From an uncultured archaeon (lineage in GTDB: Archaea > Thermoproteota > Nitrososphaeria > Nitrososphaerales > CALBXV01): 6,470 bases of DNA. Every line of letters begins with the position of its first letter. Position 1 is the first letter of the stretch. Location: positions 1 to 6,470 of the forward strand of contig CALBXV010000620.1 of NCBI GenBank assembly GCA_937890045.1, given 5' to 3'. The position numbers were made by a program, and so were the translations under genes. The notes beneath the pieces were generated by a model that ran no database searches, was not told the origin of the DNA, and saw only the letters and a list, made by a program, of their open reading frames with translations. Of the stretch, positions 1 to 3,140 are shown piece by piece.

Positions 1-2
1 TA

Positions 3-221
3 TTATGGCTGACTATTGTAGGAACTGCAATACTTCTTCCAAATACATTAGCAACGATCTATGGAATACCATTTTTGCCACTAGATACAACAGGAGGAAA
101 CTGGATTTTAATAATAATATCCTTAGTGATGTCTACAGTATTTGGAACTATGCTTGTTTACTTTTTTGTTAAAAAAATATGGAAACCTCTTTCAGAAGGA
201 AATGCAGATATTAATAAGTAA
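3..221 (+). CDS. CorA-like divalent metal ion transporter, C-terminal fragment
   Basis: This is the last 72 codons of a membrane protein whose beginning lies before the window. The reading frame is open from base 3 and ends at TAA 219-221. Two hydrophobic helices are visible. The first runs from LTIVGTAILLPNTLATIYG, the second is WILIIISLVMSTVFGTMLVYFF, and a short polar loop joins them. A basic tail (KKIWKPLSEGN) follows. This layout matches the C-terminus of CorA-family Mg2+/Co2+ channels: a first helix ending in a YGMN-type motif, a short loop containing the selectivity region, a second helix and a cytoplasmic lysine-rich end. Here the motif reads YGIP (bases 60-71) instead of YGMN, so the transported ion cannot be assumed to be magnesium. 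The CorA assignment rests only on this fragment; another two-helix membrane protein is possible. Confidence 0.55.
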   Translation, partial: LWLTIVGTAILLPNTLATIYGIPFLPLDTTGGNWILIIISLVMSTVFGTMLVYFFVKKIWKPLSEGNADINK

Positions 222-224
222 TTT

Positions 225-238
225 ACTTGTGAACAAGT
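225..238. repeat. Palindrome ACTTGTGAACAAGT; left arm of a 12-bp inverted repeat
   Basis: ACTTGT, the two bases GA, then ACAAGT form a near-perfect palindrome three bases after the CorA-like stop codon. The part at 227-238 (TTGTGAACAAGT) is repeated exactly, in inverted orientation, at 459-470. It could be a protein-binding site bracketing the candidate origin. Confidence 0.45.
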
Positions 239-268
239 TGTATACATAATTAATTATCTTTAATATAT

Positions 269-291
269 GACCCCTTTGTTTCCATTGGAAC
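269..291 (-). repeat. ORB-like element 1
   Basis: Read on the minus strand the core (271-289) is TCCAATGGAAACAAAGGGG, preceded by another T. It contains both halves of the archaeal origin recognition box: the partial dyad TTCCAnTGGAA and, after AACAAA, the GGGG string that contacts the winged-helix/initiator-specific parts of Orc1/Cdc6. It is the best match in the window. Confidence 0.65.
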
Positions 292-328
292 TCATTATAC
301 ATTATTTTCTTGTGAACTATTTATTTCT

Positions 329-352
329 GAACCCCTTCTTTTCCACTGGAGA
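329..352 (-). repeat. ORB-like element 2
   Basis: The core at 332-350 reads CCCCTTCTTTTCCACTGGA on the plus strand and matches element 1 at 16 of 19 positions, in the same orientation and 61 bp away, about six helical turns. On the minus strand it gives TCCAGTGGAAAAGAAGGGG, so the dyad and the G string are both intact. Confidence 0.62.
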
Positions 353-385
353 TTTTTATAACCAATTTATTACAAAATATTTCCG

Positions 386-405
386 TTGCAGTGTAAACAA
401 AATGT
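386..405 (+). repeat. Degenerate ORB-like element 3, inverted
   Basis: TGCAGTGTAAACAAAATGT at 387-405 on the plus strand matches the minus-strand reading of element 1 at 13 of 19 positions, including the whole TAAACAAA-like centre except one base. The G string is lost (ATGT in place of GGGG), so binding by Orc1/Cdc6 would be weaker. Its opposite orientation to elements 1 and 2 is what makes it notable. It could be a chance resemblance. Confidence 0.35.
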
Positions 406-458
406 GAACATTCTATTAAATGACACCTGTCTCATAACTTGTCAGCAATAATTCACAT

Positions 459-470
459 ACTTGTTCACAA
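459..470. repeat. Right arm of the 12-bp inverted repeat (ACTTGTTCACAA)
   Basis: This is the exact inverted copy of 227-238, lying 232 bp downstream. Together with TGTGAA at 228, 311, 403 and the inverted TTCACA at 452, it makes a family of five related elements within about 240 bp. The right arm is close to the promoter of the gene at 527, so it might also serve as an upstream control site for that gene. Confidence 0.45.
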
Positions 471-487
471 CTTCACTATAATTATTC

Positions 488-501
488 TATATATTTTAAA
501 A
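488..501 (+). promoter_or_regulatory. TATA box of the winged-helix gene at 527
   Basis: TATATATT at 488-495 runs into TTTTAAAA at 494-501. Measured to the ATG at 527 the distance is 26-38 bp, which predicts a transcript with a leader of only zero to about twelve bases. No Shine-Dalgarno sequence precedes the start, as expected for such an mRNA. Confidence 0.5.
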
Positions 502-504
502 AAT

Positions 505-520
505 AGACTTAACTAAGTCT
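505..520. promoter_or_regulatory. 16-bp palindromic operator candidate before the winged-helix gene
   Basis: AGACTTA, then AC, then TAAGTCT: a perfect 7-bp inverted repeat with a 2-bp spacer, ending six bases before the ATG. It sits where the transcription start is expected, so a protein bound here would block initiation. Since the adjacent gene encodes a winged-helix protein, self-repression is a natural guess, but nothing in the sequence proves which protein binds. Confidence 0.5.
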
Positions 521-526
521 AGAAGA

Positions 527-922
527 ATGACTAAGAAAAAAATAAAGATAGAATTTAGTGACGGAGAAGGAGCAAACTATTCATTATCTTTAGATGGATC
601 TTTATCACGTGACAAAGTCTTAAAAATTCTAGATATGGTTGAACTTATTGACGGAAAAGAAGATAGAGAAAAAGTAAATACTCTATCAAATGAGACATCT
701 TTTGGTAAATTATATAATTTGGTTGAAAAAAAGTTCCCATTAGGGTCTTTCACATCAACTGATATTTTAGAGACATACGAAGATGAACTTAATATGTCAA
801 TTCGATTAAGTACAATATCTACATATTTATCTAGGTTAGAACAAAAAAAATTGTTAACTAGAGAATGGACAACTTCTGGGTGGTTGTATAAAAAAGCTAG
901 ATCAATGCCTATTCAGAGATAA
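527..922 (+). CDS. Small winged-helix protein, function unknown
   Basis: The 131-residue product has two parts. Residues 1-50 begin with a basic strand (MTKKKIKIEF), then a predicted strand-turn-strand (NYSLSLDGSLS) and a charged helix (RDKVLKILDMVELI). Residues 57-122 look like a winged helix-turn-helix: helix GKLYNLVEKKF, a helix around STDILETYEDEL, a recognition-like helix RLSTISTYLSRLEQKK (93-108) and a wing (LLTREWTTSGWLYKK) with conserved-looking tryptophans. Such a fold usually binds DNA. It resembles, from memory, small conserved hypothetical proteins of Thaumarchaeota, but I cannot name it. The ATG follows a TATA box and a perfect palindrome and has no Shine-Dalgarno. Its last 14 bp overlap the end of the gene on the opposite strand. 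Lying directly beside the candidate origin, it could be a regulator or an origin-associated factor; both roles are inference. Confidence 0.85.
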   Translation: MTKKKIKIEFSDGEGANYSLSLDGSLSRDKVLKILDMVELIDGKEDREKVNTLSNETSFGKLYNLVEKKFPLGSFTSTDILETYEDELNMSIRLSTISTYLSRLEQKKLLTREWTTSGWLYKKARSMPIQR

Positions 923-1463
923 TATTATTATCTATAGATAATTTATAAACATAAGGTTTTTTATTTTCATTTCTAGTAATATAACCACTTTGAAATAATT
1001 TATTTAATAAACGCGAAGTATGTTCCCTGGTCTTATCTATAGATAATTGCAATTCATTAGCTGTATAATCTTTGTATGATAAAATATTAAGAATTTTTTT
1101 TTCTGTTTCTGTAAGTGACATATTTATTTGTGATATATTTTCTTTATGTGATATCACTTCCTTTATAGGCTCTTTAAAATATATCTTATTTGACTTACTT
1201 ATATTGTTAATATTTAATTGATTTGAATATTTACTTAATCTAAGTTCAACAATATTTAATTTAACATCTAAATCTAAAATTTTTTGATCTTGACTATATA
1301 GCCTATGTCTTAACTCATTTAATATCTTCTCTATGATGTTTTTAGAATTTTCTATTTCTGTATTTACTTTATTTATTTTTAATAGATAATAAACCAGAAT
1401 TGATAACATTAAAATAAATGTAATAACAGAAAACAACTGAAAATATACATCCACTATTATCAT
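909..1463 (-). CDS. Membrane-anchored coiled-coil protein with C-terminal winged helix
   Basis: The 184-residue product starts with one hydrophobic helix (about residues 8-28, FQLFSVITFILMLSILVYYLL). A long, charged, probably coiled-coil stretch follows (about 30-80), then a polar linker rich in Asn, Ser and Lys (81-115). The C-terminus is a MarR/ArsR-like winged helix: SLTETEKKILNILS (116-129), YTANELQLSIDKT (133-145), recognition helix REHTSRLLNKLFQSGYI (146-162) and a wing ending KPYVYKLS. Positive residues after the helix (K29, K32) suggest that the DNA-binding part faces the cytoplasm. This would let the protein hold DNA at the membrane or regulate transcription from there. ATG 1461-1463 is the first start available; GTG 1452-1454 would shorten it by three residues. 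Two TGATATCA palindromes overlap the start, suggesting tight control. It is divergent from nothing and convergent with the gene at 527. The function is unknown. Confidence 0.82.
   Translation of the reverse strand: MIIVDVYFQLFSVITFILMLSILVYYLLKINKVNTEIENSKNIIEKILNELRHRLYSQDQKILDLDVKLNIVELRLSKYSNQLNINNISKSNKIYFKEPIKEVISHKENISQINMSLTETEKKILNILSYKDYTANELQLSIDKTREHTSRLLNKLFQSGYITRNENKKPYVYKLSIDNNIISE
927..942. repeat. Palindrome ATTATCTATAGATAAT, first of two copies
   Basis: A perfect 16-bp palindrome lies five bases after the stop of the gene at 527-922 and inside the last codons of the opposite gene, where it encodes LSIDN. Its inner 14 bp recur at 1033-1046. It might form a cruciform or hairpin where the convergent transcripts meet. 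Confidence 0.4.
1033..1046. repeat. Palindrome TTATCTATAGATAA, second copy
   Basis: This is identical to the inner 14 bp at 928-941, 105 bp (ten helical turns) away, and encodes LSIDK within the winged helix on the minus strand. The same peptide (LSID) in the same frame is the simplest explanation for the repeat. Confidence 0.35.
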
Positions 1464-1481
1464 GATATCATAATGATATCA
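1463..1481. promoter_or_regulatory. Tandem TGATATCA operator candidate
   Basis: Two perfect 8-bp palindromes TGATATCA lie at 1463-1470 and 1474-1481, offset by 11 bp, about one helical turn, so two dimers could sit on the same face of the DNA. They fall between a TATA-like ATATTATATG (1479-1488, minus strand) and the start codon of the membrane winged-helix gene, and the first even includes the A of that ATG. The position suits a repressor. A related sequence lies just before polC (3121-3140). Confidence 0.5.
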
Positions 1482-1490
1482 TATAATATT
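1479..1490 (-). promoter_or_regulatory. TATA-like promoter element of the gene at 909-1463
   Basis: Read on the minus strand this is AATATTATATGA, about 16-27 bp before the ATG. It would give a leaderless transcript or a start slightly inside the gene. The surrounding sequence is so AT-rich that the exact box is uncertain. Confidence 0.35.
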
Positions 1491-1500
1491 ATTTTAATGT

Positions 1501-1529
1501 TTCTTAATTAAGAATTTAAAAAAGAAAAA
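1501..1529 (-). terminator. Palindrome plus T-tract after the gene at 1530-1922
   Basis: On the minus strand, immediately after the TAA, there is a T-rich run (T5 C T6, from 1529 down to 1518), the usual archaeal termination signal. It is followed by the perfect 14-bp palindrome TTCTTAATTAAGAA (1501-1514). The gene on this strand therefore probably ends its transcript here, separate from the next minus-strand gene. The palindrome could instead be an upstream site of that next gene. Confidence 0.45.
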
Positions 1530-1922
1530 TTACTTTTTTGTAGAACAAACATCCGATATAACATATGCCAATTGTCTTAATAAAGCATCAATGTCATTAT
1601 CAACTGGAATATCCATAGAAATTTTCTTTAATGAATTACCAATTTTAATAAGATTAATAATATGACCTTCTTCAATAATAGAAAAATATTCCAATATAAT
1701 TAGAGTAAATAAAGAACTTTCAATGTTCTTTCTTGCTTGTTTTAGCGTTCTAATAAATGATCCTTTACTAACACTTCCTTTATCTCTACACGTAATCATA
1801 TTATCTAACTTATCATTACTAAGTAAGGATATTAACAAAGTGTCTAATTGTGGTTTTGTTAAATTAACTTTTTCAACTAAGAATTTACCAATTTCATCAT
1901 CAACTATTATTTTATTCAGCAT
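1530..1922 (-). CDS. Conserved-looking helical protein of unknown function
   Basis: The product is 130 residues and predicted mostly helical, with no signal peptide or long membrane helix. Visible segments are an acidic N-terminus (VDDEIGKFLVEKVNLT), an amphipathic helix (PQLDTLLISLLSNDKLDNMI, 24-43) and a basic central part RDKGSVSKGSFIRTLKQARKN (46-66), which has the look of a helix-turn-helix. Then comes a hydrophobic helix IESSLFTLIILEYFSII (67-83), and a C-terminal helix DIDALLRQLAYVISDVC. The basic centre could bind nucleic acid, but I do not recognise the family. ATG 1920-1922 is preceded, 24-31 bp away, by a TATA box on the minus strand, so the mRNA is probably leaderless, which supports this start. 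It is divergent from elf1, sharing a 187-bp promoter region. Confidence 0.8.
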   Translation of the reverse strand: MLNKIIVDDEIGKFLVEKVNLTKPQLDTLLISLLSNDKLDNMITCRDKGSVSKGSFIRTLKQARKNIESSLFTLIILEYFSIIEEGHIINLIKIGNSLKKISMDIPVDNDIDALLRQLAYVISDVCSTKK

Positions 1923-1945
1923 AAAGAGAACTATGATACACTTTT

Positions 1946-1953
1946 GTATAATA
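1946..1953 (-). promoter_or_regulatory. TATA box of the gene at 1530-1922
   Basis: On the minus strand this reads TATTATAC, 24-31 bp before the ATG at 1922, the spacing expected when transcription begins at the start codon. An inverted repeat ATACA-CTTT-TGTAT (1936-1949) overlaps its start-proximal side and might be an operator. Confidence 0.5.
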
Positions 1954-1984
1954 TTAATGGATGTCTATATAGTTAAAATATAAC

Positions 1985-2053
1985 AAATTAATTAAATTAT
2001 TATTTAAATATATATAAAAAATAATTTTAAATATTTAAAATTTTAATAATAAT
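1985..2053. other. 69-bp block without any G or C
   Basis: From 1985 to 2053 every base is A or T. It lies in the divergent promoter region between the gene at 1530-1922 and elf1, ending just before the inverted repeat AATGAT-AAA-ATCATT (2051-2065). Such DNA is flexible or curved, melts easily and excludes nucleosome-like packing. It probably helps promoter opening; an unwinding role is conceivable. Confidence 0.6.
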
Positions 2054-2065
2054 GATAAAATCATT
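2051..2065. promoter_or_regulatory. Inverted repeat AATGAT-AAA-ATCATT upstream of elf1
   Basis: A 6-bp inverted repeat with a 3-bp spacer lies 45 bp before the elf1 ATG, just upstream of the likely TATA elements. The half-site TGAT/ATCA is the same as in the TGATATCA boxes at 1463 and 3121, but with a longer spacer. It may be an activator or repressor site; in such AT-rich DNA, chance is a real alternative. Confidence 0.3.
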
Positions 2066-2069
2066 GTTT

Positions 2070-2089
2070 TATTATACTACTTAATATAA
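2070..2089 (+). promoter_or_regulatory. TATA box region of the elf1-GGGPS-polC operon
   Basis: Two candidate boxes are present: TATTATAC (2070-2077) and TTAATATAA (2081-2089). The second lies 21-29 bp before the ATG and would give a leaderless mRNA. The first would start it near 2098-2103, within the small inverted repeat CACTA-ATGA-TAGTG (2090-2103). Confidence 0.45.
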
Positions 2090-2109
2090 CACTAATGATA
2101 GTGAGTTAA

Positions 2110-2346
2110 ATGGGAAGAAGAAGAAGAAAGAATATTAGAATTGCAAAGAGATCACTTCCAAAAGTATTTAGCTGTCCTCAATGTGGTATGTTTTCAATTC
2201 GAGTATTAATAGATCCAGAAACAGAATCTAAGATAGTTTGTGGAAGCTGTAAGTTAACATGGAAAAAAGAAAATGCAACAAAGAAGCCAGAAGCCATAGA
2301 TATCTATAATAAATTCGTTGATGAGTTTGTTTTAGGTAGAGGTTAA
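2110..2346 (+). CDS. elf1: Archaeal transcription elongation factor Elf1 homologue
   Basis: The 78-residue protein has the Elf1 plan. There is a very basic N-terminal tail (MGRRRRKNIRIAKRSLPK), a four-cysteine zinc site C22-x2-C25 and C44-x2-C47 in a small beta domain (VFSCPQCG ... KIVCGSCK), and a C-terminal helix PEAIDIYNKFVDEF. That helix corresponds to the PVDVYSDWIDAC end of eukaryotic Elf1. Elf1 binds the elongating RNA polymerase near downstream DNA and helps it pass obstacles. Its length equals that of the archaeal and eukaryotic family core. Spt4 is another small zinc protein but lacks the basic tail and this C-terminal helix. It is the first gene of a run of three on the same strand; GGGPS begins seven bases after its stop. 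The ATG follows TATA elements with no Shine-Dalgarno. Confidence 0.85.
   Translation: MGRRRRKNIRIAKRSLPKVFSCPQCGMFSIRVLIDPETESKIVCGSCKLTWKKENATKKPEAIDIYNKFVDEFVLGRG
2339..2343 (+). promoter_or_regulatory. Shine-Dalgarno for the TTG start of GGGPS
   Basis: GAGGT overlaps the last codons of elf1 and lies 10 bases before TTG 2354. An in-frame stop at 2348-2350 excludes any earlier start, so this signal supports TTG as the true start. Confidence 0.55.
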
Positions 2347-2353
2347 ATAACGA

Positions 2354-3097
2354 TTGGTTGGTACAATAGAAAAACGACTGTATAATTCAATTAAAGAGAA
2401 TGGAACAATTTGTTTTGCTCTAATAGATTCAGAAGGCATATCAAAGAATCAGACAATTGATACTATAAAAAAAGCAGAAAAAGCAGGTATACATGGAATA
2501 CTTGTTGGTGGTTCAACAGCGACAGATCAAGAAGAACTTAATTCAATCACGAAAATAATAAAATCAATAACAACATTACCAATAATTCTATTTCCCGGTA
2601 ATATCACAGGAATATCACATAATGCAGACGCAATATTCTTCAGTTCATTATTAAATTCTAATAATCCATACTTCATTATTCAAGCTCAAATGTTATCAGC
2701 ACCTATAATTAAAAAATATAATCTTGAAGCAATACCAATGGGTTATATTACTATTGGAAATGCAGGTACAATAGGATATATCGGAAATGCTAGAGGTATT
2801 TCTCCAAAAAAAGGAAATATTGCTGCAATGTATGCATTAGCAGCTCAATATATGGGAATGAGAGTTATTTACCTTGAAGCTGGTTCTGGTGTTAACAAAC
2901 CTGTCCCTTCAATATTGATAAAGAAAGTGAGATCAATATTTGATGGAATATTAATTGTCGGTGGAGGAATAAAATCTCCTGAGGCTGCTAAAGAAATATC
3001 TTCGGCTGGAGCAGATATTATTGTTATTGGAACACTTCTAGAGAAGAAAGAGTTTGAAAATAATCTTGAAGAAATAATAAAAGTAATTAAAAAATGA
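2354..3097 (+). CDS. Geranylgeranylglyceryl phosphate synthase (GGGP synthase)
   Basis: This cytosolic TIM-barrel enzyme joins geranylgeranyl diphosphate to sn-glycerol-1-phosphate, forming the first ether bond of archaeal membrane lipids. At 247 residues it has the usual length of group II enzymes. Hallmarks in order are FALIDSEG (21-28), with the metal/substrate aspartate D25; VGGST (51-55); ILFPGN (78-83); a central segment AIPMGYITIG (126-135); YLEAGSG (173-179), which binds glycerol-1-phosphate; and the phosphate loops VGGGIKSPE (202-210) and VIGTLLE (224-230). The usual LIDPDK reads LIDSEG here, a mild deviation. The start is TTG, the only one possible after the in-frame stop at 2348, with a GAGGT Shine-Dalgarno. 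It lies seven bases after elf1 and 33 before polC, so the three are probably co-transcribed. The related bacterial PcrB (heptaprenylglyceryl phosphate synthase) is the alternative, unlikely beside DP2 and Elf1. Confidence 0.9.
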   Translation: MVGTIEKRLYNSIKENGTICFALIDSEGISKNQTIDTIKKAEKAGIHGILVGGSTATDQEELNSITKIIKSITTLPIILFPGNITGISHNADAIFFSSLLNSNNPYFIIQAQMLSAPIIKKYNLEAIPMGYITIGNAGTIGYIGNARGISPKKGNIAAMYALAAQYMGMRVIYLEAGSGVNKPVPSILIKKVRSIFDGILIVGGGIKSPEAAKEISSAGADIIVIGTLLEKKEFENNLEEIIKVIKK

Positions 3098-3120
3098 ATA
3101 AACTATCAATTTCTTTAATG

Positions 3121-3140
3121 TGATATCATTGTGACATATA
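3121..3140. promoter_or_regulatory. TGATATCA site before polC, overlapping a possible Shine-Dalgarno
   Basis: TGATATCA (3121-3128) is followed by TTGTGACATATAATA. With one 3-base gap this closely resembles the tandem site at 1463-1489, so the same protein might bind both. A second reading is simpler: GTGAT (3120-3124) lies six bases before GTG 3131 and can pair with the 3' end of archaeal 16S rRNA, so the motif may just contain the ribosome binding site. Confidence 0.35.

Larger units (their letters stand above)
222..526. other. Candidate replication origin (gene-free region with ORB-like boxes)
   Basis: This 305-bp gap has no convincing coding frame but is rich in organised repeats. Two 19-bp boxes at 271-289 and 332-350 match, on the minus strand, the core of the archaeal origin recognition box bound by Orc1/Cdc6 (TTCCAnTGGAAACnAAGGGG type). 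A weaker copy lies in the opposite orientation at 387-405. Between the second and third boxes, 351-381 is almost entirely A/T. Inverted ORBs flanking an AT-rich unwinding element is the arrangement known from Sulfolobus and Aeropyrum origins. Five TGTGAA elements are interspersed, and a 12-bp inverted repeat brackets the region (227-238 and 459-470). The distal end also holds the promoter of the winged-helix gene. No cdc6 gene lies in the window, so the assignment rests on the motifs and their layout. Confidence 0.6.

Noticed and set aside
421..444. Fourth ORB-like box (GACACCTGTCTCATAACTTGTC)
   Set aside because: Only about 11 of 23 positions match element 1 and both the CCCC string and the dyad are broken, no better than chance in this region.
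1149..1156. TGATATCA inside the minus-strand coding region as a further operator
   Set aside because: It lies in the middle of a gene with no promoter nearby; a coding coincidence is sufficient.
1723..1983. 86-codon open frame on the plus strand opposite the gene at 1530-1922
   Set aside because: The hydrophobic product is what antisense reading of a Lys/Ile-rich helical gene gives. The opposite gene has a well-placed TATA box and a following T-tract.
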